Source: Caballeronia sp. dw_276
GTDB lineage: Bacteria; Pseudomonadota; Gammaproteobacteria; Burkholderiales; Burkholderiaceae
Direction: 5' to 3'
Length of the DNA: 64,000 bases
Assembly (NCBI RefSeq): GCF_018449635.1
Contig: NZ_JAAVUV010000014.1
Location: 149,465-213,464, forward strand
Part shown: in pieces, positions 26,886 to 35,416 of the stretch
Layout: each line of letters begins with the position of its first letter
Position numbering within the stretch: position 1 is the stretch's first letter
The notes under the pieces: generated by a model
Told to the model about the DNA's origin: nothing
The model's input: only the letters and a program-made list of their open reading frames with translations
The model's database searches: none
Position numbers and translations under genes: made by a program

Positions 26886-27371
26886 TCATTGTTTGGCTAT
26901 GCCCGCAGGCTTGTGTGCCGGATCGTGCGCGGTTTTGGCATCCGTTTTCTTCAAGGGATGCCGCAGCGAACGGCGAATCACACCGATGATCGCGCCTAGC
27001 ACGAAGAGCGTGATGGCCGGCACGACCCAATACCCGACGAAAGCCGTCCAGAGGTAGCCGAACAGAACGTGTTTGCGGGTTGCATATTGCGCGTTGGCTT
27101 GCTGGTCCAGCGCAGTCTTCGAGGCCAGGACGTCTTGTGGACATCCAGCGGTGCGCGCTTCATCGACCGAACCGTGGCAGCGCTGAATGGCGGGCAGGGC
27201 GCGCTGGGCGTCGGTGAACGTCCACGTGGAGAGCGTATGTGACAGGTCCGCAGAATCGTAGGCGAGTTGCTCGCGGATTTCATTGGCGGCCACGATCATT
27301 ACCGGGACCGCCCAGAAAACAATCAGGACCAGCCACCGCCTGAACCAGCGGTTTTTATATCGCCACACCAT
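26886..27371 (-). CDS. Hypothetical two-pass membrane protein
   Basis: Not recognised as a named family. The 161-residue protein begins MVWRYKNRWFRRWLVLIVFWA with a transmembrane segment at about residues 11-30, has a roughly 90-residue soluble loop with two cysteines (RCHGS and AGCPQDV) and a second segment near residues 120-143 (GYWVVPAITLFVLGAIIGVI), then a short basic tail (RRSLRHPLKKTDAK). The two loop cysteines could pair if the loop is periplasmic. GGAGG lies seven bases before the chosen ATG at 27371, which decides against the start 13 codons upstream. Confidence 0.75.
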   Translation of the reverse strand: MVWRYKNRWFRRWLVLIVFWAVPVMIVAANEIREQLAYDSADLSHTLSTWTFTDAQRALPAIQRCHGSVDEARTAGCPQDVLASKTALDQQANAQYATRKHVLFGYLWTAFVGYWVVPAITLFVLGAIIGVIRRSLRHPLKKTDAKTAHDPAHKPAGIAKQ

Positions 27372-27594
27372 CCTCGGGCCTCCGTCCGTTGCAATGCTGC
27401 AAACCGGCAAGACTGGCGGACCGATGGCGCTTGAGTGTCGTATTTGTGTTGTAGGGCGGGCCGCCTCCGCGTCATCTTATGAGATAAAACGCGTGGCGCG
27501 TAGCAGCAGCGTAGGTGCACTGCAATATGATGGGCCGAGGGTTTTCCCGTTTTTTGGGCTATTGGCTCGGCCGTGTTTTTATCGGTGGCTCAAT

Positions 27595-27625
27595 AAAAAA
27601 GCCGCGTGCCCGAAGGCCCGCGGCT
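27595..27625 (-). terminator. Terminator of the PsiF-family gene
   Basis: On the minus strand, stem GCCGCG/CGCGGC followed by a run of U (AAAAAA at 27595-27600 on the plus strand), 34 bases past the stop at 27659. A second imperfect inverted repeat, GGCCGAG (27533-27539) with CTCGGCC (27566-27572), lies further along. Confidence 0.75.
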
Positions 27626-27658
27626 CTTGCTGCATCGACTTGCGTCACCTCGGCGCGA

Positions 27659-27967
27659 CTAACCCTTGTTGCTCAGACAGTCTTTCATGAACGCCTTGCG
27701 TTCATCGCCTTTCTTGCCCGTAGCCGTCTTGTTGCAGGCCGTCATTTTCTGCTGCTGGGTCATGGGTGCAGCTGCAGCAACTGGCGCCGATGAAAGGCAG
27801 TCCTTCATATACGCCTTGCGTTCGTCGCCTTTCTTGCCCGCGGCTTGCGTGTTGCAAGTGCTCATTTTCGATTGCTGGCTGTTCTGCGCGAATGCCGGCG
27901 TTGCGGCGAAGCTCACGCTTAAGGCGGCTCCCAGTGCCAACGCTGTCATGGTTGCCCGGATCTTCAT
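27659..27967 (-). CDS. PsiF repeat family exported protein
   Basis: Small protein of 102 residues with a signal peptide (MKIRATMTALALGAALSVSF, cleavage after PAFA) and two copies of the PsiF repeat: MSTCNTQAAGKKGDERKAY-MKDCLSS and MTACNKTATGKKGDERKAF-MKDCLS. Each repeat carries two cysteines spaced to pair with each other. E. coli PsiF is induced by phosphate starvation, but its function is unknown. The gene ends at a clear terminator. Confidence 0.92.
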   Translation of the reverse strand: MKIRATMTALALGAALSVSFAATPAFAQNSQQSKMSTCNTQAAGKKGDERKAYMKDCLSSAPVAAAAPMTQQQKMTACNKTATGKKGDERKAFMKDCLSNKG

Positions 27968-28414
27968 GGCGATGCTCCCTTTTTAGATGGATGACGTGCT
28001 GCGAGGTGACGCCGGTCGTGGATCAAAACTGGCGTATGCCGGACGGCTTTCCGTGTTTCGGCGCCTCATTATGGCAAAAAGCCCTACAAATGCCGTACGG
28101 TTTCGTACCGATACAGCATGAAAACCTGCGCTCGCGCGTCGGTCCGGCGGCGCTTGACCAATGTCGCGGTCTTGACGCCACCAAGGTTGTAAGCTTGTGC
28201 TTCACGATGACGGCAATTGACTGCCTCAGGCTTACAATTTTCCGATGCACACGCCCCGCTGTGCGCAGACGAAGCTGCGTTGCAGCGTCGCCACATCGTG
28301 CCTCGGGCGTGTGGTGTGGTGATTCAAATCGTCGCATCTGCGCTTTAGCCTGAGGCCGTGCGATGCTCCACCCGTCGCCGATCCGCTTGTTCAAACCGTT
28401 CCAAGGAGTCGAGT
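27968..28414. other. Intergenic region with an inverted repeat, no gene seen
   Basis: The region lies between divergent genes (psiF-like leftward and the 93-residue protein rightward). The only notable structure is the 8-base inverted repeat TTGTAAGC (28187-28194) and GCTTACAA (28230-28237). Short overlapping open frames have no ribosome sites. Confidence 0.5.
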
Positions 28415-28696
28415 ATGTCCAGTCCCTTGTCAGATCACTACAAAGGTTTTGAGATCAGCGTCCAGGCGTTGCGCCGCGCGAAAGAACGCGACGAGCCCGA
28501 CGACGGTCCGCGCCATTTTGATATTGTCGTGACCATTTCGCGAAGTTCAGCCGGCGAGAGCGGCAGATCGGAAATGTTCGGCGTGCCTGACCAGGAACCG
28601 TTCGAAAGTCCTATCGATGCAACACGGGCCGGGATCGACTACGCGCGCAAGATCATCGACAAGCAGGTGGAAGGCCAGTCCGTCGACGAACTCTGA
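28415..28696 (+). CDS. Small conserved-looking hypothetical protein
   Basis: A 93-residue soluble protein not recognised as a named family. It starts MSSPLSDHYKGFEISVQALRR and reads as a compact alpha/beta protein with the strand-like FDIVVTISRSS and a helix ending in ARKIIDKQVEGQSVDEL. The sequence is rich in charged residues and has no cysteine. AAGGAGTCGAGT before the ATG fixes the start; a longer frame upstream lacks a ribosome site. The gene is alone, facing away from the psiF-like gene. Confidence 0.78.
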   Translation: MSSPLSDHYKGFEISVQALRRAKERDEPDDGPRHFDIVVTISRSSAGESGRSEMFGVPDQEPFESPIDATRAGIDYARKIIDKQVEGQSVDEL

Positions 28697-28750
28697 AGGC
28701 CGCGTCATGTGAGTGTTTTTTGTGCCTTGGCTCGCTGAAATCAGGGGCAT

Positions 28751-28818
28751 CAGCAATTGCGGCGTACCGGGGAAACGTCCACGCTTCGGGCAATTGCTGT
28801 CGGCCAAACGGCTGGCCG
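28751..28818 (+). promoter_or_regulatory. Candidate LacI-type operator and inverted repeat ahead of the sugar-binding protein
   Basis: GGCCAAACGGCTGGCC (28802-28817) is a dyad with arms GGCCA/TGGCC around a central CG, the layout of LacI-family operators; C28801 and G28818 extend it by one pair. Just upstream, CAGCAATTGC (28751-28760) and GCAATTGCTG (28790-28799) form a perfect 10-base inverted repeat. The LacI-family gene at 32083 is the natural candidate to bind here. Confidence 0.45.
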
Positions 28819-28881
28819 GCGCGTTCTAGACGTTCTATGCCGTTTTATCCAACAACTCGAACAATCCAGGAGATTCGTTGC

Positions 28882-29877
28882 ATGAACTCACATGACAAGA
28901 ACTTGAAACCCGCGCTGCGCCGCCGCTTTCTTGGCGTTGCGCTGTCGATTGGCGCATGTGCCGCGCTGCCGTTATCCATTTACTCGAGCGCCGCCGCCGC
29001 GCAAGCCGCGCACAAGCCGAAGGTCGCGCTCGTGATGAAATCCCTCGCGAACGAGTTTTTCCTGACCATGGAAACCGGCGCCAAGGACTACCAGAAACAC
29101 AATCCGAACCAGTTCGACTTGATCACGAACGGCATCAAGGACGAGACGGATACCGCCAACCAGATTCGCATCGTGGAGCAGATGATCGTCTCCAAGGTCG
29201 ATGCACTCGTGATCGCCCCGGCTGATTCGAAGGCACTGGTTCCGGTGATCAAGAAGGCGGTGGACGCCGGGATCATTGTGGTGAACATCGACAACAAGCT
29301 CGATACCGACGTGCTCAAATCGAAGGATCTGAACGTGCCGTTCGTCGGTCCGGACAATGCCAAGGGCGCGCGTCAGGTGGGTGAGTATCTGGCCAAGCAG
29401 AAGCTCAAATCCGGCGATGAGGTCGGCATCATCGAAGGCGTTTCAACGACTACGAATGCGCAGCAGCGCACGGCGGGTTTCAAGCAAGCCATGCAGACTG
29501 CAGGCGTGAAGGTGGTCGCATTGCAATCGGGCGATTGGGAAATCGACAAGGGCAACGCGGTTGCATCGCAGATCTTAAACGCTAACCCGAACGTGAAGGC
29601 ACTGCTTTGCGGCAACGACAACATGGCGATCGGCGCCGTGTCCGCGGTGCGTGCGGCGGGCAAGGCCGGCAAGGTTCAGGTCGTGGGTTACGACAACATC
29701 AACGCCATCAAGCCGATGCTCGCCGATGGCCGCGTGCTCGCCACCGCCGATCAATACGCTGCGAAGCAGGCCGTTTTTGGCATCGATACCGCGTTGAAGG
29801 CCATTGCCGACCACAAGAAGCAATCGGAACTCTCGGGCGTGGTTGAAACGCCGGTGGACCTCGTTACCAAAAAGTAG
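28882..29877 (+). CDS. Ribose-type ABC transporter substrate-binding protein
   Basis: Periplasmic sugar-binding protein of 331 residues in the RbsB-like class (Peripla_BP_4). A signal peptide (RRRFLGVALSIGACAALPL, cleavage near SSAAAAQA) precedes KVALVMKSLANEFFLTMETGA. Hinge and ligand-pocket segments include VDALVIAPADSKALVPVI, VNIDNKLD, FVGPDNAKGARQVGEYL and LLCGNDNMAIGAVSAV. CAGGAG precedes the start at 28882. The following ATPase and LacI gene are its likely partners, but no permease gene lies in this locus. Confidence 0.93.
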   Translation: MNSHDKNLKPALRRRFLGVALSIGACAALPLSIYSSAAAAQAAHKPKVALVMKSLANEFFLTMETGAKDYQKHNPNQFDLITNGIKDETDTANQIRIVEQMIVSKVDALVIAPADSKALVPVIKKAVDAGIIVVNIDNKLDTDVLKSKDLNVPFVGPDNAKGARQVGEYLAKQKLKSGDEVGIIEGVSTTTNAQQRTAGFKQAMQTAGVKVVALQSGDWEIDKGNAVASQILNANPNVKALLCGNDNMAIGAVSAVRAAGKAGKVQVVGYDNINAIKPMLADGRVLATADQYAAKQAVFGIDTALKAIADHKKQSELSGVVETPVDLVTKK

Positions 29878-30126
29878 TAAGCATCTACGTGAAAAACAGG
29901 ATTCGTCTGTCGAATTCTGTCTAAAATCTCAAGAACTGGGCATCGCTGCCGATAATTGAAGGCATAGCCAGGTTGGCAAGGCAGCTTTCATCGAACGCTC
30001 AGGCGATGCTCAGCATGGTTTTTACTGGCGCGAAAGACCGGGAGACGCTAGCTGGAGTGGCTTGCCTGCAAACGATTGCGGCATGCTCCGCCCAACAAGG
30101 CGCCGGTCAGCAGCAGCGGGAAGGCG

Positions 30127-31737
30127 ATGGACACTATTGTGGGAACTGCCCCGGTCTTGACCGTGAGCGGTGTTGGCAAGACCTATGTGGAGCCAGTGCT
30201 GACGGGCGTCACGCTGGATCTGCGCGCGGGCGAAGTGCTGGCATTGACCGGCGAAAACGGCGCGGGCAAGAGCACGTTGTCCAAGATTATCGGTGGACTG
30301 GTCGATCCAACCACCGGTTCGATGACGCTCGGCGGCGCGCCGTACGCACCGGCGAGCCGCAAGGAAGCCGAGGCGCTCGGCGTGCGCATGGTGATGCAGG
30401 AGCTCAATCTCCTGCCGACGCTATCGGTTGCGGAGAACCTGTTCCTCAACCGTTTGCCCCAGCGCAAGGGTCTGAAGTTCGGCTGGATCGACCGTGCTGC
30501 GTTGCGCGAGGACGCACACCACGCCATGCAGCAGGTCGGACTGGATGCAATCGATCCCGGCACCTTGGTCGGCGAACTGGGGATCGGGCATCAGCAGATG
30601 GTGGAGATCGCGCGCAATTTGATTGGCGATTGCCGCGTGCTGATCCTCGACGAACCCACTGCCATGCTGACGGCGCGCGAAGTCGATCTGCTGTTCGAAC
30701 AGGTCGAGCGTCTGAAGGAGCGGGGCGTGGCGCTGGTGTACATCTCGCACCGGCTGGAAGAATTGCGGCGGATTGCGGGGCGCGCAGCCGTGTTGCGCGA
30801 CGGCAAACTGGTTCACATCGACGACATGGCGAACCTGACGAGCGACCGGCTCGTCACGCTGATGGTGGGACGTGACATTGGCGAACGGATCGATCTGGGC
30901 GAACGGAAGATCCGGGACGTTGCGCTGAAGGTCGATGGCATGCGCCGCGCCGATGTGGTCCGCGACGTATCGTTCGAAGTGAAAGCCGGCGAGATTTTCG
31001 GCATCAGCGGCCTGATTGGCGCGGGCCGTACCGAGCTGATGCGGCTGATCTACGGCGCGGACAAGGCCGATGGCGGCGTGGTATCGGTGGCGCATAAAGG
31101 CGCGGCGCTCGCACCGGTGAAGATCGCATCGCCCGCCGACGCCGTGAAGAACGGCATTGCGCTGATCACGGAGGATCGCAAGGGCGAAGGACTGCTTTTG
31201 CCGCAGCCGATCGCCGCGAACATTTCGCTCGGGAACATCGGCGCGGTATCGAGCAAGGGTTTTGTCGATGGACGGCGCGAAGCCGCGCTTGCCCAGACGC
31301 AGATCGACGCCATGCATATACGCGCGGCGGGCCCGTCGCAGCCGGTGTCGGAGTTGTCGGGCGGCAATCAGCAGAAGGTTGTGATCGGGCGTTGGCTTGC
31401 ACGCGACTCCACAGTGTTGCTCTTCGATGAACCCACGCGCGGCATCGACGTCGGCGCGAAGTTCGACATCTATGCGTTGATGGGCGCGTTGGCGCTGGAA
31501 GGACGCGCGCTGGTGGTGGTATCGAGTGACCTGCGCGAGCTGATGCTGATCTGCGACCGGATTGGCGTGATGTCGGCGGGGCGGATGACCGGAATCTTCG
31601 ATCGCGATGACTGGACGCAGGACATGCTGCTCGCCGCGGCATTTGCGGGCTACGCAAAACGCGATGAGATTCTTCAGGAGCCCATCGTGCCGGACGCGAA
31701 AGCGCCGCCTGCCGAGACGGGTGAAGTCGAACGGTGA
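30127..31737 (+). CDS. Sugar ABC transporter ATP-binding protein (RbsA-like, two nucleotide-binding domains)
   Basis: A duplicated ABC ATPase of 536 residues. The first domain has Walker A GENGAGKST near residue 43, a signature-like GELGIGHQQMVEIARNL and Walker B VLILDEPTAML near 171. The second has the degenerate Walker A GLIGAGRTEL near 295 usual for this class, signature LSGGNQQKVVIGRWLA near 410 and VLLFDEPTRGIDVGAK. GGGAAGG precedes the start at 30127. It would energise import of the sugar bound by the upstream protein. The gap to that gene is 249 bases and has no gene. No permease follows. Confidence 0.93.
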   Translation: MDTIVGTAPVLTVSGVGKTYVEPVLTGVTLDLRAGEVLALTGENGAGKSTLSKIIGGLVDPTTGSMTLGGAPYAPASRKEAEALGVRMVMQELNLLPTLSVAENLFLNRLPQRKGLKFGWIDRAALREDAHHAMQQVGLDAIDPGTLVGELGIGHQQMVEIARNLIGDCRVLILDEPTAMLTAREVDLLFEQVERLKERGVALVYISHRLEELRRIAGRAAVLRDGKLVHIDDMANLTSDRLVTLMVGRDIGERIDLGERKIRDVALKVDGMRRADVVRDVSFEVKAGEIFGISGLIGAGRTELMRLIYGADKADGGVVSVAHKGAALAPVKIASPADAVKNGIALITEDRKGEGLLLPQPIAANISLGNIGAVSSKGFVDGRREAALAQTQIDAMHIRAAGPSQPVSELSGGNQQKVVIGRWLARDSTVLLFDEPTRGIDVGAKFDIYALMGALALEGRALVVVSSDLRELMLICDRIGVMSAGRMTGIFDRDDWTQDMLLAAAFAGYAKRDEILQEPIVPDAKAPPAETGEVER

Positions 31738-32082
31738 ACCGGGTCCCGCCTTGCTTGGCATAGCGGGTGCTTGACAGAGATGCCTCGGGCGGAGTTGGGA
31801 CCGCTCAGTGCTCCGAACGAGCGGATGCATGTCGGACGTTACGTTACGCATTTGCTTGTCTGCGGGCGTAGCGGGTAACAAAGAGAACACTCAGCCGCAG
31901 GCTGCGGACGTAGCAACATAAAAAGCCGGCACGGGGATTCACGCCGGCGGACGGCCCAGGAGGGTCGCGAAACCAGAAGGGAACGGGTGCCATCGGGCGG
32001 TGGGCTGTCAAGGCCCATGCGCGTTGCGGGTACCAACTAAAAGAGCAAAAGCAAGACCAAAAGTCAGAGAGAAGGACCAAGT
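31738..32082. other. Intergenic gap where the permease gene of a ribose-type operon would be expected
   Basis: No open frame with transmembrane character is present in 345 bases; the first frame after the ATPase stop ends after nine codons. One hairpin-like element, GCCGGC...GCCGGC at about 31926-31949 with an A-run on its left, would work as a terminator only on the minus strand. The rest presumably holds the promoter of the LacI-family gene. Confidence 0.6.
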
Positions 32083-33117
32083 ATGGCGACGATCAAAGAT
32101 GTAGCGGCCATTGCGGGCGTTTCGTTCACAACCGTGTCTCATGTGGTGAACAACTCGCGGCCTGTATCGGCTGAAGTCCGGGTCAAAGTCGAGCGTGCAA
32201 TCCGGGAGCTGGACTACGTGCCTTCGGCGGTAGCGCGTTCCCTCAAGGCGCGCAACACGCTCACCATCGGCTTGCTGGTGCCGAACGCGACCAACCCGTA
32301 TTTCGCGGAACTGGCGCGCGGCGTGGAAGATGGATGTGCGAAGAACGGCTATTGCATGTTCTTCTGCAATTCCGACGACGACCCCGCCAAACAGCGCAGC
32401 TACCTTCGCGTGTTGCAGGAAAAGCGCATCGACGGGCTGGTGATCGCATCGGCGGGAGAAGATGCGGTGCTCGCTCAAAGCCTGGCGGGTGCACGTGAAC
32501 CCCTGGTGATCCTGGACAGGAACATCGAGGGGGTATCGGCGGATCTGGTGCAGATCGATCATGAGAAAGGCGGATATCTCGCCACGCGTCATTTGCTGCA
32601 ACTCGGGCATTCGCGCGTTGCCTGCATTACCGGGCCGATCGCCACGGCGGTCAGCGCAATGCGCGTGCACGGCTTTATTCGCGCGATGGCCGAGCGCGGT
32701 ATCGAGATCGAGCCGAATGCGATTCAGCAGAGCGCATTTTCGGCAACGGGCGGTTATGAAGCCGCGTCGCAACTCTTCGATACGTTGAGGCCGACCGGGA
32801 TTTTCGCGTGCAACGACATGATGGGCGTCGGCGCATTGCGGGCGGCGGCGGAGCGCGGGATCAACGTGCCGAAGGATTGCTCGATCATCGGATTCGACGA
32901 CATCGAACTGAGCCGATACACCTATCCGGCCTTGTCGACCGTAGGGCAGTCCGTGCGGGAACTGGGTGAGCTCGCGGCGCAAACGCTGATTGACCGGATT
33001 GCCGGAAAGGTGCCGGCGAGCACACGCAGGCGCGTCGTGACGCCGCATATGATCTTGCGGGAATCGACTGGAGTCGTGCCGCAGGGCGAGGTGAGCGAGA
33101 CCGCGCGCGGGCATTGA
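32083..33117 (+). CDS. LacI-family transcriptional regulator (RbsR/PurR-like)
   Basis: DNA-binding repressor of 344 residues. The helix-turn-helix MATIKDVAAIAGVSFTTVSH and hinge helix YVPSAVARSLKARNT occupy the first 60 residues; the rest is a periplasmic-binding-protein-like sensor with IGLLVPNATNPYFAELARGVE, VILDRNIEG, RVACITGP and GFDDIELSRYTYPALSTV. It follows a sugar-binding protein and ATPase and probably senses the transported sugar or a derivative. The C-terminus has a 15-residue extension. A terminator follows at 33138. Confidence 0.93.
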   Translation: MATIKDVAAIAGVSFTTVSHVVNNSRPVSAEVRVKVERAIRELDYVPSAVARSLKARNTLTIGLLVPNATNPYFAELARGVEDGCAKNGYCMFFCNSDDDPAKQRSYLRVLQEKRIDGLVIASAGEDAVLAQSLAGAREPLVILDRNIEGVSADLVQIDHEKGGYLATRHLLQLGHSRVACITGPIATAVSAMRVHGFIRAMAERGIEIEPNAIQQSAFSATGGYEAASQLFDTLRPTGIFACNDMMGVGALRAAAERGINVPKDCSIIGFDDIELSRYTYPALSTVGQSVRELGELAAQTLIDRIAGKVPASTRRRVVTPHMILRESTGVVPQGEVSETARGH

Positions 33118-33137
33118 TCGAAACACGTTGGGCGAAA

Positions 33138-33170
33138 ACGGGCCGGCTTCATGCCGGCCCGTTGCTTTTT
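33138..33170 (+). terminator. Terminator after the LacI-family gene
   Basis: The stem ACGGGCCGGC/GCCGGCCCGT with loop TTCAT is followed by TGCTTTTT, 21 bases past the stop. Confidence 0.85.
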
Positions 33171-33238
33171 GGGCCTTTGCAGAAAAGGCCGCTTCGGAAT
33201 CGGCGGCAGCTGATTGAAAGCATGATGGCGTTCACCCT

Positions 33239-33275
33239 ATCCAGATAAACACCTACTACATTCGAATATCTGGAT
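33239..33275 (+). repeat. 9-base inverted repeat upstream of the chemoreceptor gene
   Basis: ATCCAGATA (33239-33247) and TATCTGGAT (33267-33275) are perfect inverted copies separated by 19 bases; the spacer contains ATTCGAAT. It lies about 75 bases upstream of the sigma-28 promoter and may be a regulator site. Confidence 0.5.
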
Positions 33276-33347
33276 CACATTCGTGTCAATCGAGCTCCAA
33301 AACTGCACGATCGATTCATCTGATGAAACATCATTTCAAAATTTTCC

Positions 33348-33374
33348 TAAAGTGCGTGGCTTACACGCCGTAAA
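33348..33374 (+). promoter_or_regulatory. Sigma-28 (FliA) promoter of the chemoreceptor gene
   Basis: TAAAGTGC, an 11-base spacer, then GCCGTAAA. The enterobacterial sigma-28 consensus is TAAAGTTT-N11-GCCGATAA, so the -35 core TAAAG, the spacer length and the GCCG of the -10 all agree. It lies 94 bases ahead of the chosen start codon. Confidence 0.72.
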
Positions 33375-33467
33375 ACCTGAGCAAGCAGGCGCGTTTGGGT
33401 CATCGTGGAAACGAGATGGACCGACCACCGCCGCCGATCATTCAAACACGCGGCTTCAAGGAAAATC

Positions 33468-35186
33468 ATGAACATGAGTCTCACGATCAAGGCCCGTCTC
33501 GGTCTTACGATGGCCTTCCTCGGCCTGCTGCTTGTAGCAATCGGCGGCCTGGGCCTTTATGGCATGACGCAGGCGAACCGGGCCTATCGCGACACGTTCG
33601 AAAACCAGATGCCCAGCGCGAACGCCGTGAGCAACGCGGAACTCTATTCCGCGCGCGAGCGCCTGGTATTTGATCGCGCAGCCTTTCTGGCCGGCACGCC
33701 TGAGGTTGCATCGACCATCGAACGGGGCACGTTGATGCGCTCCAAGGCCGACGGCTTCTGGAAAAAATATTCCGAGCTTCCGGCGGTCGACGCTCACGAG
33801 AAACAGCTTGCGGATGCATCGAACGCAAAGCGCCTCGCGCTGCAGAAACTGATCGATGGCGGGTATGAGGCGGTGAGAGCCAACGATCAGGCGCGCATCG
33901 TCGAATCGGCCAAGGCCATGCAGGCGACCTACAACGAACTCTCGGGCGCCAACGACGCGCTGCGCAAGTTCCAGTTCGATGCCGCGCGCCAGGGCTATGA
34001 CGCGGCCCAGGGCGCTGCATCGACGTTCGAAACGCTGAGCCTGACCGCAATCGTGATCGGGCTCGCCGCCGCCGCGTTCTCGTGGTTCGCGCTGCGCCGT
34101 GCAATCGGCCGGCCGCTCGACGAAGCGATCGAACATTTCGATGCGATCGCCGCCGGCGACCTGCGCCGTCATGTCAACGTCACGTCCCGCGACGAAATGG
34201 GTCTCCTGATGCAGGGCCTTGCGCGCATGCAGACGAGCCTCGTTGCGACGGTGCGTAGTGTGCGCTCGGGCAGCGAATCCATCGCGTCGGCGACCAAGCA
34301 GATCGCAGCGGGCAATATCGATTTGTCGTCGCGTACCGAGGAGCAGGCGTCGGCGCTGCAAGAAACGGCGTCGAGCATGGACGAATTGACCGGCACCGTG
34401 AAGCAGAACGCCGATAACGCTCGCCAGGCCAGCTCGCTCGCGGCAAACGCGTCGGAGATTGCGAACAAGGGCAGCCGCGTGGTTGCGCAAGTCGTCGGCA
34501 CGATGGGCGATATCAACCAAAGCTCGGCGAAGATCGCGGACATCATTACGATCATCGAAGGAATCGCGTTCCAGACGAACATTCTTGCGCTCAACGCGGC
34601 AGTCGAAGCGGCGCGCGCCGGCGAGGAAGGACGCGGTTTTGCTGTCGTGGCGGGCGAAGTGCGCAGCCTGGCGCAGCGCTCATCGGCGGCGGCGAAGGAG
34701 ATCAAGGGTCTTATCGATACATCGGTGGAGCGTGTGCAATCAGGCACGTCCCTGGTCGATGAAGCCGGCCGCACGATGGCCGAGATCATCGGCGCCGTGC
34801 AGCGCGTGACGGACATCATGGGCGAGATTGCAGCGGCATCGGAAGAGCAAAGCAGTGGTATTGAACAGGTTGCGCGCGCCGTCACGCAAATGGACGAAGT
34901 CACGCAGCAGAACGCGGCGCTCGTGGAAGAAGCTGCTGCAGCGGCGCAATCGCTGGAAGATCAGGCGGCGAAGCTGCGCGAAGCCGTGGCCGTGTTCCAC
35001 CTCAACGATGACGGTTCGGTGGTCGTCGGCGCCGCCCGTACGGCGCCGCGCAATGTGTCGTCGCCGGGCGCGGCGAAATTCCGGCCGTCCGTGGCGCTCA
35101 AGGCCAAGCGTGCAACGCCGGCCAAACCCGTGGCTGCAGCGGGGCGGCCGTTGGCAGCGGCCGGTGGGGACTGGGAAACGTTCTAA
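33468..35186 (+). CDS. Methyl-accepting chemotaxis protein (Tar/Tsr type)
   Basis: Transmembrane chemoreceptor of 572 residues. TM1 lies at about 10-30 (LGLTMAFLGLLLVAIGGLGL), a four-helix periplasmic sensor of about 160 residues follows, then TM2 near 193-211, a HAMP domain (RRAIGRPLDEAIEHFDAIAAGD) and the signalling domain whose tip reads GIAFQTNILALNAAVEAARAG. Methylation-helix sequences flank it. The last residues GGDWETF match the WETF-type pentapeptide that tethers CheR/CheB. AAGGA six bases upstream sets the start at 33468. A sigma-28 promoter places it in the flagellar regulon. The ligand is unknown; the upstream sugar ABC genes are a possible hint. Confidence 0.95.
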   Translation: MNMSLTIKARLGLTMAFLGLLLVAIGGLGLYGMTQANRAYRDTFENQMPSANAVSNAELYSARERLVFDRAAFLAGTPEVASTIERGTLMRSKADGFWKKYSELPAVDAHEKQLADASNAKRLALQKLIDGGYEAVRANDQARIVESAKAMQATYNELSGANDALRKFQFDAARQGYDAAQGAASTFETLSLTAIVIGLAAAAFSWFALRRAIGRPLDEAIEHFDAIAAGDLRRHVNVTSRDEMGLLMQGLARMQTSLVATVRSVRSGSESIASATKQIAAGNIDLSSRTEEQASALQETASSMDELTGTVKQNADNARQASSLAANASEIANKGSRVVAQVVGTMGDINQSSAKIADIITIIEGIAFQTNILALNAAVEAARAGEEGRGFAVVAGEVRSLAQRSSAAAKEIKGLIDTSVERVQSGTSLVDEAGRTMAEIIGAVQRVTDIMGEIAAASEEQSSGIEQVARAVTQMDEVTQQNAALVEEAAAAAQSLEDQAAKLREAVAVFHLNDDGSVVVGAARTAPRNVSSPGAAKFRPSVALKAKRATPAKPVAAAGRPLAAAGGDWETF

Positions 35187-35211
35187 ATCTGGTCTAAATG
35201 CAGGCCTGTCG

Positions 35212-35241
35212 ACGCGCCGCGATTTTTTGCGGCGCGTTTTC
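35212..35241 (+). terminator. Terminator after the chemoreceptor gene
   Basis: The stem ACGCGCCGC/GCGGCGCGT with loop GATTTTTT is followed by TTTCG, 25 bases past the stop. Confidence 0.75.
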
Positions 35242-35416
35242 GTTTGCGGCGCGTTTGGTGCGCGGCGTAGTCGCCGTAAAGCCTCCAGGGGAAGTTTTAA
35301 ACGATCGTGTGAAATGGGATATCGACGGTGTAATGAGGGCGCGCATCCGATTCGCGGCCATTGCCAACTTCCCCGTACACTGTGCGCTGCATCCGATAAC
35401 CATTTCAGGACATGCC

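Noticed and set aside
27666..27840. Direct DNA repeats as a CRISPR or mobile repeat
   Set aside because: The two copies are the coding sequences of the two PsiF domains in one gene.
31738..32082. Remnant of an rbsC-type permease
   Set aside because: No hydrophobic stretch or permease landmark could be found in any frame, so I can report an absence but not a decayed gene.
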